Positions 26,565 to 35,550 of a stretch of 47,680 nt of DNA are shown one piece after another. Made by a program: the position numbers and the translations under genes. Within the stretch, counting starts at the first letter, position 1. Each line of letters starts with the position of its first letter. This stretch comes from an uncultured Lentisphaeria bacterium (GTDB lineage Bacteria; Verrucomicrobiota; Lentisphaeria; Victivallales; Victivallaceae): NCBI GenBank assembly GCA_903831825.1, contig CAIKZE010000130.1:1-47680 (forward strand). The letters run 5' to 3'. Below the pieces are notes generated by a model. The model worked only from the letters and a program-made list of their open reading frames with translations, had not been told where the DNA came from and made no database searches.

Positions 26565-29500
26565 ATGACAATGAAAAAAAATGTATCCCGGTTAGTTTCT
26601 ATGTTTCTGAGCATTGCCCCGCTCATGGTGCAGGCGGAAGAAAGCTTTAACCTTCCAGTCCTGAGGCTGCCTTTCATGAAGACGGCGCCCTGCATTGACG
26701 GCGAAATCAAGGAGTCGGAATGGGGCGGCGCGGCCCGGATGGAAGGGTTATGCTTACATGGCTCAGGGACTTTAACCGGAGGGAAGACAAGTTTCTGGGT
26801 CGGCTGCGACAATCGCAAACTTTATATTGCGATGATAAGTGAAACCGCCCCCGGCGGCAAATTGCTTGCCAGGGTAGCTCCCGTCAAGGACGGCAACAGC
26901 AGGGCCTATCTCGACGACAATGTCGAATTCATTTTAAATCCCACACCCGACGCCCCCAAGGAAGAAAAATTTATCTATCATGCAATCATCAACGTCAAAG
27001 GCGCTGTATACAAGCAAAAATACGCCGCCGAACACGGCGGGGAAAACTGGCTTGGCGAGCTGGAGATAAAAAACAGGATAATCGGCGACAGATGGCATTT
27101 CGAATGCGCAATTCCCTTACAAGTTCTTGGAGTGAACAGCCCGCTCGAAGGCAAGTCTTTCGGCGTGAGAATATGCCGGAACTGGATGACCAGCCAATAT
27201 GGGAAAGCGTCGCAATGGTCCCCGTTCGGCGGCCCCCACGTGAATACCGACACCATGCCGGTCATTACCTGGGACAATACGGCTCCGGTTGTTCAAAATC
27301 TTCAGATTATCAATGAATCGGTAAGCAAAGCCAATCTTAAATTGTCGCTCTACAATCCGGGAACGCAAGCGCTCAGGGCAGTAGTGGACATGCAAATGAG
27401 ACCTAGAAGCTCCGCCCATTCCAAACTGACTGAGACCGTTGAACTGATGCCGGGTGAAACCAAATTTTTTGAACTGAAAACGCCGGCCGCGGGCAATGAG
27501 ACCGTATATGCATTTATGAAAGTCAGTTCCCCGGACGGCGGGAATATTTACTATTTCAGGGATTTCAATTTATCGGCCTCCCGCAATGAACCTTTCTTCA
27601 TGACGTCGGAAAGCGATGCGGAGCGGATAAACTTCAATTTTGCCTACTACCCTTCGTTCAATTCCATGAAGGTGAAAGTCGACTTTTCCGCCCTTGAGAC
27701 CAAAGGGAATGTAAAGGGAGCCATAATCGAGCTTCGCAAAAAGGGCGAGTCAAAAGTCATCGGGAAACTTGAACTGAAGGAAGTCAGGAATTTTTCCGTA
27801 AGAGCCGAGAAATGGAAACTGCCGGAACTTGGCGAAGGGGAATACGAACTGACGCTGACTCTCGACGGAGCGAAAGTCAATCCGTTGAAGGATACCTTCG
27901 TTCGTCATAAATTCCCTTGGGAAGGCAATAAAATAGGCATGAGCGACATCCTGATCCCGCCCTACACTCCAATAAAGATTGACGGGGAATCCGTCTCCAC
28001 CATCCTGCGCAAACACAGTATTGACAAGACCGGGCTCTGGACTCAAGTGGAAGCCCTTGGTTCACGCATCCTGAACAAGCCGATGCGTCTGGAACTGGTG
28101 AGCGGAGGCAAAACTTACATCGCCGAAGGGACAAATTTCAAATGGACTGAAAAACGGGATACAAAGGCGGCGGCGGAAGGGAACTGGAAAGCCGGGCCGT
28201 ATTCCGGGAGCGTCAAGGCGGAATGGGATTATGACGGACTCATGAAGTGGACGCTGGAGCTTCCCCTGTCCGAGTTAAAAATAGATTCCCTGCGGCTGAT
28301 TATACCGGTTGACAATTCAATCGCTTCTTTGATGCATGTCTGCACCGACGGAATAAGATTCAACTACGCCGGTTATGTTCCGTCAGGAAACGGCGTCGTG
28401 TGGACATCTGCAAAAGCGGCTCATCAATTCATCGTCGGCAATTTTGTTCCATACCTTTGGGTAGGGGGCGAGGAACTTGGCGTATGCGTCTCGGCGGAGA
28501 ACGACAAAGGCTGGATCAACGCCCAGGGAAAATCCTGTCAGGAGATCATCAGAAACGGCGACAGCCTTGAACTAGTCTATAACCTCATCGCGCAGCCTTC
28601 CGTAATCAAAGAGGCAAGAGCGATAACGCTCGCGTTTCAGGCGACGCCGGTTAAGCCCATGCCGGAAAATTGGCGCTTGAAGATATTGGGAGCAGCGAAA
28701 GCCAGGCCTTTCGTGAACAAAGACGATTACTTGGGTTTTCTGGGTTCCTGCCTCTACTGGGGCGGAGAAGTGGCCAGCGATGACCATTATCCGCGCGGCG
28801 GTGATATGGGATACCTGAAAAAGCTCGCCGAAACAAGGGATAGCGGGGTGGTTGACAAAGCCTATATTGAAAACTGGCTCAAGGGTTACGCCAAGGCTCT
28901 GGAAGTAGTCGGCAACCCGGACGAAAGAAAGAGGATGGAGCAAGTCTATAGAAATCATGTGAACTATGCTTTCCACGGAATGAGTAAACACATGTGCTTC
29001 TACACCAACGGCAGGGGCGTAAGGCTGGATACCCCGGAAGGCCAAACCTTCCTGAACGAATGGCTGATTTCGGAATTCTCCACCAGAAAATGGAAATACA
29101 CCGGTTGCGTTGCCTTCGACCTGGACCCTGTTGCCAGCTTCCGCGACTATGCAGTATGGTATCTCAAACAGATGGCGGAGATTTGCCTGGATTCGGTTTA
29201 TTGGGATGACTTCTTCTTCATCGCCAATTTCGATACCACGGTTACGGATGCATATTACCTGCCGGACGGGAATATCCAGCCGTCCATGGGGCTCTATAAC
29301 ATGCGTGAATATGCGCGCCGTACCGCGATCATGTATCTGGAGATGAAGCGTCCCGTTGCAAATATTGTCCACATGACCAACGCCGCCATAACTCCGGTAT
29401 TGAGCATGGCCCAGATGAACTATACATGGGAGGACAAAAGCGGAGATGCCGATTTCCAGGACAGGTTCAGCCGCGATTATATCCGCGCCGAAAGCATCGG

Positions 29501-29981
29501 TTTACAGCAGGGGAATATTCCCTACTGCCTATGGCTCGTTAATGGCAAGGATAAGTCAAAGCTGGCATGGGCGGAAAGGACCGGAGCCGGCGTGGCGCTG
29601 ACCCATGAAATAAAGACTTCCGCCTCTCCGGATGTTTTCTGGAAGACCTACAAGACAATGCTGGATTTCGGATATGGCAAGCCGGAGGTCAAGGTTTCGC
29701 AATATTGGAGAAAAGACCATCCGGTATCATTTGAAAATATCGACACTTCATCACTTGTTATGAGTAAGCCGGGCGCCTTTCTTGTTCTCGTCTGCGATTG
29801 GGGAAACGGCGGTAATGCGCTGATGAGTCTGGACAAACGTCTCTTTAAAGACGGCGCGAAACTCAGGGCGAAGGACATGGAGAGCGGCGAATCTCTGGAC
29901 ATCACCCCGGAAGGCAAGTTCAAGTTCAACATTAAGCGCCATGATTTCAAGCTGATCCTCGTTGAAGAGGACAGGCCGTAG
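26565..29981 (+). CDS. Large secreted glycoside hydrolase-like protein with N-terminal CBM9-like domain (DUF6067-like)
   Basis: The 1138-residue protein has a signal peptide ending near VQA (residue 24). Residues about 35-225 are a CBM9/DOMON-like sandwich (CIDGEIKESEWGGAARME ... LDDNVEFILNPT). Beta-sandwich repeats follow (230-530). From about 540 there is a glycosidase-like core (SLRLIIPVDNSIASLMHVCTDGIRFNYAGY), and in the barrel part SVYWDDFFF and TDAYYLPDG carry candidate catalytic acids. The pattern resembles DUF6067/GH123-like proteins of Lentisphaerota. It is likely exported and acts on a polymer outside the cytoplasm. It is the largest product in the window and is co-transcribed with the pseudopilin 24 bp upstream. 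Confidence 0.72.
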   Translation: MTMKKNVSRLVSMFLSIAPLMVQAEESFNLPVLRLPFMKTAPCIDGEIKESEWGGAARMEGLCLHGSGTLTGGKTSFWVGCDNRKLYIAMISETAPGGKLLARVAPVKDGNSRAYLDDNVEFILNPTPDAPKEEKFIYHAIINVKGAVYKQKYAAEHGGENWLGELEIKNRIIGDRWHFECAIPLQVLGVNSPLEGKSFGVRICRNWMTSQYGKASQWSPFGGPHVNTDTMPVITWDNTAPVVQNLQIINESVSKANLKLSLYNPGTQALRAVVDMQMRPRSSAHSKLTETVELMPGETKFFELKTPAAGNETVYAFMKVSSPDGGNIYYFRDFNLSASRNEPFFMTSESDAERINFNFAYYPSFNSMKVKVDFSALETKGNVKGAIIELRKKGESKVIGKLELKEVRNFSVRAEKWKLPELGEGEYELTLTLDGAKVNPLKDTFVRHKFPWEGNKIGMSDILIPPYTPIKIDGESVSTILRKHSIDKTGLWTQVEALGSRILNKPMRLELVSGGKTYIAEGTNFKWTEKRDTKAAAEGNWKAGPYSGSVKAEWDYDGLMKWTLELPLSELKIDSLRLIIPVDNSIASLMHVCTDGIRFNYAGYVPSGNGVVWTSAKAAHQFIVGNFVPYLWVGGEELGVCVSAENDKGWINAQGKSCQEIIRNGDSLELVYNLIAQPSVIKEARAITLAFQATPVKPMPENWRLKILGAAKARPFVNKDDYLGFLGSCLYWGGEVASDDHYPRGGDMGYLKKLAETRDSGVVDKAYIENWLKGYAKALEVVGNPDERKRMEQVYRNHVNYAFHGMSKHMCFYTNGRGVRLDTPEGQTFLNEWLISEFSTRKWKYTGCVAFDLDPVASFRDYAVWYLKQMAEICLDSVYWDDFFFIANFDTTVTDAYYLPDGNIQPSMGLYNMREYARRTAIMYLEMKRPVANIVHMTNAAITPVLSMAQMNYTWEDKSGDADFQDRFSRDYIRAESIGLQQGNIPYCLWLVNGKDKSKLAWAERTGAGVALTHEIKTSASPDVFWKTYKTMLDFGYGKPEVKVSQYWRKDHPVSFENIDTSSLVMSKPGAFLVLVCDWGNGGNALMSLDKRLFKDGAKLRAKDMESGESLDITPEGKFKFNIKRHDFKLILVEEDRP

Positions 29982-29998
29982 ATCAAATAAACCAGCAA

Positions 29999-30026
29999 GG
30001 CATGGGGGACTCGGGTTCCCCATGCC
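29999..30026. terminator. Intercistronic hairpin
   Basis: A perfect 9 bp stem GGCATGGGG / CCCCATGCC with a 10-nt loop lies between the large hydrolase stop and the LamG gene start. There is no U-run after it, so it is more likely an attenuator or a transcript-stabilising/processing hairpin than a full terminator. Confidence 0.6.
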
Positions 30027-30042
30027 GCCGGAGAAATGCAAT

Positions 30043-30834
30043 ATGAGATTTCAAGCAACTGTCTTCATCGCATCATGCGTCCTTTGCCTGACTGCATTGT
30101 CCGATGAAAATTTAACTCCAGGCCTTCCTTCAGTTGGAAGCCCGGAAATTGAAAGTGTCATTTCAAAATTCAACAAGAATCTGACATTTTATGCCGCATT
30201 CGATGAAACCTCCAATGCGTCCATCACAAATGGAAGCAGCGAACCCAAAACGCAGAAAAATATTGAATACGGTCCCGGGAAATATGGCAAGGCGTTGTCT
30301 AATGGAATGATCGTCTTTCCCGGACAGGAAAATCTGGACAGTCTGTCCGGAACCGCAATCCTCTGGGTCGAAGTGTCGCCGACAAATAATGAGGCGGCTT
30401 TCTTTCCTTTGGAAATAAAAATTCATAATGACGCAAAAAAAAGCGACGTCATGTTCAGAATCGGCAAAGCGGCTAACAACGCCCTGATTTATGCCTATTT
30501 TCAGGAAGGCGGCGGCGGACCGGGAAATATCTCTAAACAAGTTCAGCCTCACATTAGTTCCAAGAACTGGAAAAAAGGGGAATGGCATCTTCTGGCTTTC
30601 GCCTGGAACCCCAACTCTATCCAGTTGTCCGTTGACGGACTGCCTTTCGTAAAAAATAACACAATGCCTCTCATATCGGGCAAAACTGCTCAAATAATAA
30701 TTGCCGCGGCTTCACCGCGGCATGCGGGAGCCGCGATGTCCGTCGATGAGGTGATGATTTTCAACCGTCCGCTTGCAGATGACGAAATAAACTGGATATG
30801 GAATACAATGGCTAAATATGAACCATTGCATTGA
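30043..30834 (+). CDS. Secreted LamG/concanavalin-like domain protein
   Basis: The 263-residue protein has a signal peptide (MRFQATVFIASCVLCLTALS). It then reads as a single LamG-like jellyroll: FYAAFDE, YGPGKYGKALSNG, WKKGEWHLLAFAWNPNSIQLSVDGLPF and the closing MSVDEVMIFNRPLADDEINWIW. Such domains bind sugars or polysaccharides. The start at 30043 is chosen because an upstream in-frame ATG (29962) lies inside the hydrolase gene and its peptide is not signal-like; GGAG lies 12 bp before 30043. It probably assists the large secreted hydrolase encoded upstream. Confidence 0.8.
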   Translation: MRFQATVFIASCVLCLTALSDENLTPGLPSVGSPEIESVISKFNKNLTFYAAFDETSNASITNGSSEPKTQKNIEYGPGKYGKALSNGMIVFPGQENLDSLSGTAILWVEVSPTNNEAAFFPLEIKIHNDAKKSDVMFRIGKAANNALIYAYFQEGGGGPGNISKQVQPHISSKNWKKGEWHLLAFAWNPNSIQLSVDGLPFVKNNTMPLISGKTAQIIIAAASPRHAGAAMSVDEVMIFNRPLADDEINWIWNTMAKYEPLH

Positions 30835-30857
30835 AAAAATAAAAGGCATTTAAGTTT

Positions 30858-32102
30858 ATGAAAAAAGTAAAATTGATTATCGCCGGGGCTGGCTCCCGCG
30901 GCACCGGCTACGCGGAATTTGCCAAAGCTCATCCAGACCGTCTTGAAATCGTCGGGGTTGCGGAACCCAGAGATTTTTATCGCAATGAGATGGTTAAGAA
31001 GTTTAATATTCCGGAAAAGAATGTTTATGCCGACTGGCAGGACCTGGCGAAAAGGAAAAAATTCGCGGACGGCGTAATTATCGCGACGCAGGACAACATG
31101 CATACGGAACCAGCGTTAAAGTTTGCGCGGCAAGGCTATCACATAATGCTGGAAAAGCCGATGGCCCCGACAGCCGCGGAATGTAAAAAAATTGTTGCCG
31201 CCGCCAGGAAAAACGGCATAATCTTTGCCGTATGCCATGTCCTGCGTTATACCAATTATACCATGAAACTCAAACAACTGCTGGACTCCGGAGTTATCGG
31301 CGACATTGTCAGCATGCAGCATATCGAGGAAGTCGGGTGGTGGCATCAGGCGCACTCATATGTGCGCGGCAACTGGCGCAATGAAAAAGAATCTTCATCC
31401 ATGCTGCTGGCCAAATCCTGCCATGATCTTGACTGGATCAGCTATATCATGGGACAACAATGCAAAGCGGTTTCTTCGTTCGGCTCCCTGAAACATTTCC
31501 GCAAAGAAGAACAGCCCGAAGGCGCCGCGTCAAGATGTCTTGATTGTAGTTGTGAACCGACCTGCCCGTACTCGGCAATCAGTATCTACATCAAAGGCAG
31601 ACTGGAAAAAGGACTGATCGGCTGGCCGGTAAATGTTTTAACTCCGGTCGTGACAGAGAAAAATGTATTAAAAGCGTTGCGGGAAGGGCCTTATGGGCGC
31701 TGTGTCTATGAATGCGATAACGACGTGGTGGATAATCAGGTCGTCAACATGCTTTTTGAGGGAGGCCGTACCGTTACCTTCACGATGACCGCCTTTGCGC
31801 GCGGCGGCAGGAAGACCAGAATTTTCGGAACTAAAGGAGAAATTTACGGAGACAGTTCTGAAATTAAGATTTTTGATTTTCTCACGCAAAATACCAAAGT
31901 TGTAGACACCAATGCTTCCGAAGGCTCAATCCTGGGCGGACACGGCGGCGGCGACGGCGGACTTATGGAAAGTTTTGTCACGGCGCTTGCAATGAATGAT
32001 CCCTCGAAGATCCTTTCCGGACCGGATACAACGCTGGAAAGCCATCTCATGGTATTCGCCGCGGAAAAATCCAGAAAAGAAGGCAGAGTTATCACCTTAT
32101 GA
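30858..32102 (+). CDS. Gfo/Idh/MocA family oxidoreductase with Cys cluster
   Basis: The 414-residue cytoplasmic protein has the GAGSRG dinucleotide loop, EKP motif (HIMLEKPMAPT) and a C-terminal substrate domain with LAKSCHDLDWI. Unlike the two members at 18217 and 19324, it has an insert with four clustered cysteines (Cys227, 230, 232 and 236; RCLDCSCEPTCPYSA), which could bind a metal. This insert is seen in a known subgroup of the family. It closes cassette B and is followed by a hairpin terminator. Substrate unknown, probably a sugar released by the cassette enzymes. Confidence 0.87.
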   Translation: MKKVKLIIAGAGSRGTGYAEFAKAHPDRLEIVGVAEPRDFYRNEMVKKFNIPEKNVYADWQDLAKRKKFADGVIIATQDNMHTEPALKFARQGYHIMLEKPMAPTAAECKKIVAAARKNGIIFAVCHVLRYTNYTMKLKQLLDSGVIGDIVSMQHIEEVGWWHQAHSYVRGNWRNEKESSSMLLAKSCHDLDWISYIMGQQCKAVSSFGSLKHFRKEEQPEGAASRCLDCSCEPTCPYSAISIYIKGRLEKGLIGWPVNVLTPVVTEKNVLKALREGPYGRCVYECDNDVVDNQVVNMLFEGGRTVTFTMTAFARGGRKTRIFGTKGEIYGDSSEIKIFDFLTQNTKVVDTNASEGSILGGHGGGDGGLMESFVTALAMNDPSKILSGPDTTLESHLMVFAAEKSRKEGRVITL

Positions 32103-32127
32103 GCCGTAAAACAATAACCTTTACATC

Positions 32128-32167
32128 TTCGCGATTCTCCCGAATTCACTTCGGGATATTGCGCGAA
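32128..32167. terminator. Bidirectional hairpin terminator between convergent cassettes B and C
   Basis: An inner stem TCCCGAA/TTCGGGA (32138-32144 with 32150-32156) is extended by an outer stem TTCGCG/CGCGAA (32128-32133 with 32162-32167). It sits between the convergent stops at 32102 and 32185 and is flanked by AACAATA/TATTGTT, so it can work in both directions. Confidence 0.75.
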
Positions 32168-32184
32168 ACTTGTCAAGTTTATTG

Positions 32185-34503
32185 TTATATCTTAATTAAC
32201 GGCAACTTGTCAGCCAGCGCTTTATCCTTGAACTCATCTTCCGGCACGAATTCCAGATAGTCATACCAGACGGCATCGTCGCTGGTCAGATTATTTCCCG
32301 GGATACTGTAAAGACACCCCACGGCATTCGGAGTTACAACTTGCAATTTGCCCACTTCGACCCAGCGGTATTCACCTTTATCGTTGGCGGAAAAATTTAC
32401 TGCGATGGTGTGGATGCCAGGCTGGCCGCCAACGGTCCATGAGCAAAATCCGAATAGAGTTCCAGGTTTTTGCGGAATAGCCTTAAACTCCGGTTTTACT
32501 CGCATCCGTACAATATATGTTATCCCTGATTTAAGGAGGTCGAGAAAATCGTCATATTGCCATTGAACTCCCCATTCGTTATTGCCGCCGCCTTGCCGCG
32601 TCGCGTATCCTGTGGTCGCAGTCGCATCCTGAAGATATTTCGCCGTCTCCACACGGCAGACAGGCTTTTTTATCATAATGGAATTTTCAGAGAATTGCGG
32701 CAATCCATCGCCTTCAGTAGCCCTTTTCAGTTTTTTACTCCATTTAAGCAAAGAGTCTTTAACAGACGTCCCCTCGCCAAAACTTTTTATGTTCAGTTTG
32801 TCGATCAGCTCTTTTGCCTGTTTCAGCTTATCGGAATAGTCAGCGGCCTTGTCTGGAACAGGATTGGCGGAAAGAGACAGACAGAGCAAGGTAAGGAGTT
32901 CACGCTCTATTTTGATTGTAAATCCGGATTGTTCGCCGCAGCGCTTTGACGCCGCGCTCAGCAGATTGTACATTCGCTTGATCTCAGTGTCGGAAAAGAC
33001 TAAACCTGCTCCCGGTTTACGGGTGTGGTAGTAATTGGCCCAAGCCTGCCGCTGTAATGACACATATTCAGCCATCTCCGCTGCCGCCGGTCCGTAGTAT
33101 GAAGCGACAAACTCTTTAATCAACTCGTCTTGCGGCCATTGCGGGTTCCAAAGTTTTTTGGCGTAAAGCCAGCTTTTCAGTTCACCGAGCGAACCGTGTC
33201 CTAAAAAACACCCCTCCATAAACACTCCGTTCACGCCGCTGTCGGCAAGAAATTTCCATCCGCCATCCTGCGCGTCAAAATTGGGGAACGGCTTGGGTGC
33301 GCCTTCAATCAAGTCCACATAGTCCCAAAGATAGATGTTGGGCGCGATTTGGTGCCAAGCCGTCAGTTCATCTTTGATTTCTTTGATGTCGCCGATAGGC
33401 GCCAGCATGGCTATGGGGTTAAAACGTTGCCTGATAGGCGCATATAAAATAACGGTGTTATTGCCTGGTTTTATATTCCTGGGCGGTTTTTGGCTGCCGA
33501 CATAGGCCAGCGTGGTGATTTTAATATCCGGGTATTTGACGGCTAGTCGGGCGGCCACTGCGTTGGCCAGATAGAGTTGGGCGCCGGAAACGCCATCCGT
33601 CTCGATAATCTTCCGGCAAGCAGAGCATTCACACATGTCGTTGTTATTGTCATTCTCGGAGACGCTATAAATCCGGGTTCCGGGTTTTTTGATTATTTCC
33701 TCTTCCAGCGTCTCTGCAATGACACGGGCTACTTCCGGGTTACTGTAACACAACTGTCCATCCTGCGGTCTGGACGGACAGCGTTTTCCCCCTCGGAGCG
33801 GAAAGTATTCCGGATGTTTGTCAAAATATTTTTCAGATGGGATCAACACGGCGTAGGTGTGTACGAAATACTTAGCATTCGCCAATTCACCACCGGATTC
33901 CAGCGACATACTAGAGTAAAACGACATCGGCTGGATACGGTTGAATGTCGCCCACGAGGCGTTGAAAGCATCAGAGTAAAGGGGTTCGCGAATTTCAAAA
34001 GTAGGCGCATAGTTGCGTGGAACCACGGTTAATTCATCCTTTGAGCGTACGGGAACAACCGGAACGTCATCCGCGGCATACCAGCGGCATTCAAGGTCTT
34101 CCTCCAAGAGTGCTATTACGCCATAGATCGGACCTCTTGTTCCGCCCAGGATATACAAGTTGCCATCAGCGACTGCCAGCTTGTAGGCTTGTTCCCGCGG
34201 ATCAGGGGTAATTCCCGCCGCTCTGGCGCGAACAGTGTTGCCTACGCTGAAAATTTTGCCGTTGACCGGCTGCGGTTCCTGGACAACCGGCAATTTTACC
34301 TTGAATATTTTTTCCAGATAATCCGCCAGCATGGCAGCGCTGAACTTCTCCTGCGTCGCGGCCTTTTCCGGAATGAGGATGGAAAAATCCTTCACGTTCC
34401 CCAATGGTACAGCATTGCCAACAGGACGCAATGCATCATTGCCCATAACATTAATGGTTCCCAGGCACACAAAAAACATTATCATAATTTGTTTCATTAA
34501 CAT
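32185..34503 (-). CDS. DUF4838-type secreted glycan-active protein (cassette C)
   Basis: The 772-residue protein has a signal peptide in the first 22 residues (cleavage near VMG-ND). An alpha-glucuronidase-like N-terminal domain follows (ILIPEKAATQEKFSAAMLADYLEKIFKVKLPVV), then the DUF4838 core with CECSACRK and FMEGCFLGHGSLGELKSWLYAKKLWNP. The C-terminus (from about 600) is a beta sandwich, possibly a carbohydrate-binding domain of a type different from the CBM9-like one in the paralogue at 14755-17217. AAGGAG precedes the ATG. It is the last gene of cassette C, separated from the pseudopilin by a 317 bp gap with hairpins. Confidence 0.78.
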   Translation of the reverse strand: MLMKQIMIMFFVCLGTINVMGNDALRPVGNAVPLGNVKDFSILIPEKAATQEKFSAAMLADYLEKIFKVKLPVVQEPQPVNGKIFSVGNTVRARAAGITPDPREQAYKLAVADGNLYILGGTRGPIYGVIALLEEDLECRWYAADDVPVVPVRSKDELTVVPRNYAPTFEIREPLYSDAFNASWATFNRIQPMSFYSSMSLESGGELANAKYFVHTYAVLIPSEKYFDKHPEYFPLRGGKRCPSRPQDGQLCYSNPEVARVIAETLEEEIIKKPGTRIYSVSENDNNNDMCECSACRKIIETDGVSGAQLYLANAVAARLAVKYPDIKITTLAYVGSQKPPRNIKPGNNTVILYAPIRQRFNPIAMLAPIGDIKEIKDELTAWHQIAPNIYLWDYVDLIEGAPKPFPNFDAQDGGWKFLADSGVNGVFMEGCFLGHGSLGELKSWLYAKKLWNPQWPQDELIKEFVASYYGPAAAEMAEYVSLQRQAWANYYHTRKPGAGLVFSDTEIKRMYNLLSAASKRCGEQSGFTIKIERELLTLLCLSLSANPVPDKAADYSDKLKQAKELIDKLNIKSFGEGTSVKDSLLKWSKKLKRATEGDGLPQFSENSIMIKKPVCRVETAKYLQDATATTGYATRQGGGNNEWGVQWQYDDFLDLLKSGITYIVRMRVKPEFKAIPQKPGTLFGFCSWTVGGQPGIHTIAVNFSANDKGEYRWVEVGKLQVVTPNAVGCLYSIPGNNLTSDDAVWYDYLEFVPEDEFKDKALADKLPLIKI

Positions 34504-34626
34504 TACTTTTACTCCTTAATTTTTTAATCAAAGTGAGGTTGTTAATTTCCCGCAGTTTGCGGCGAGGATCGGGTGAACGAAATATTAACTTGGAAAACCG
34601 CGTCCTCTGGGCGTGGTCAGAGTTCA

Positions 34627-34784
34627 TCAGGCTCTGCCTGAACATTTTTAAAACCTTTACGAAATCGGGAAAAGTTCCAGTCTCAATTTTCTTCAGTTTC
34701 AAATATTGATTGTTTTTTCATTTGATTTTCAGAACACGCCCCCTTCCGGGGCGCTACATACCATGCCGCGTCCTCTGGCATGGT
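34627..34784. repeat. Cluster of hairpins between pseudopilin and DUF4838 genes
   Basis: The 317 bp gap (34504-34820) has no credible gene. It carries CAGGC-TCT-GCCTG (34627-34639), CGCCCC-N5-GGGGCG (about 34736-34754) and CCATGCC-N9-GGCATGG (about 34762-34784). The segment CCGCGTCCTCTGG occurs twice. The last two could end or attenuate the pseudopilin transcript. Confidence 0.6.
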
Positions 34785-34820
34785 TGTTTACTTGAAAACT
34801 ATTCCGATCAAGCACATCAT

Positions 34821-35507
34821 CTAAAAGCTGATCCCGGAATCCGTTACCATGTCCCAAAGTCCGCGTATATTAGGCGCATTCCAAGTAGCGCTCCGTACAA
34901 ATGATCCATTTAATTTGTTAACATGTCCATCAAAATACAAGATATTTACCATATAACCGGGATGCCTGGGAGCGATATCACGAATATTATCTGAAGAAAC
35001 ACAGTTCGACGTATTTCCAGGAGGACTTGAAGTCCTGTCTCCAAATGAGTCGCAAATATAAAGAGTTATAGAAGGTCTCACTATCTTGGAAAAGCGAATA
35101 TAAGGCATTTGTCCACTGCGATAAGGCATTTTCATGTAATTCATACCATATCCGGTCCATTTTGGTTGAGCAATAGCTCCTGCCGCATTCAGGGTAACAG
35201 TGCGGTTTGGGGCTTCCTGGGTTGATGTCGGACACTCAAACGCTTTATATTGGCTAATATACTTCGGGTATAGAGGTGTAACCCAATCAGTAAAAGGGGA
35301 ATAGCCATTATTGTCGTCAGAATACCCAAAAAGGCCCAAGCCTATTTGTTTGAGATTATTGGTGCATTTTGCTTCCTGCGCAAACTCCCTTGCCTTTGAC
35401 AAGGCTGGCAATAACATGCTTACGAGGATGACTATAATGGAAATTGTCACAAGCAATTCAATGAGCGTAAAAACTTTTTTACCCGACGGCGTTTCTTTCT
35501 TTTGCAT
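34821..35507 (-). CDS. Orphan pseudopilin (cassette C)
   Basis: The 228-residue protein has a 12-residue leader ([12 protein letters not shown]) and the prepilin helix [24 protein letters not shown]. Residue -1 is Val instead of Gly. The C-terminus has [19 protein letters not shown], close to H-X9-DG but with ten residues between His and Asp. AGAAAGG precedes the ATG. Its start is 43 bp after the regulator stop, which makes regulator-pseudopilin adjacency the same as in cassette A. It is closest in length and layout to small Lentisphaerota pseudopilins; no secretion machinery is nearby. Confidence 0.88.
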   Translation of the reverse strand: MQKKETPSGKKVFTLIELLVTISIIVILVSMLLPALSKAREFAQEAKCTNNLKQIGLGLFGYSDDNNGYSPFTDWVTPLYPKYISQYKAFECPTSTQEAPNRTVTLNAAGAIAQPKWTGYGMNYMKMPYRSGQMPYIRFSKIVRPSITLYICDSFGDRTSSPPGNTSNCVSSDNIRDIAPRHPGYMVNILYFDGHVNKLNGSFVRSATWNAPNIRGLWDMVTDSGISF

Positions 35508-35550
35508 GATAGTGCCTTTCTATTTTTTGTTTGTGCTTCTTAATAACGTC

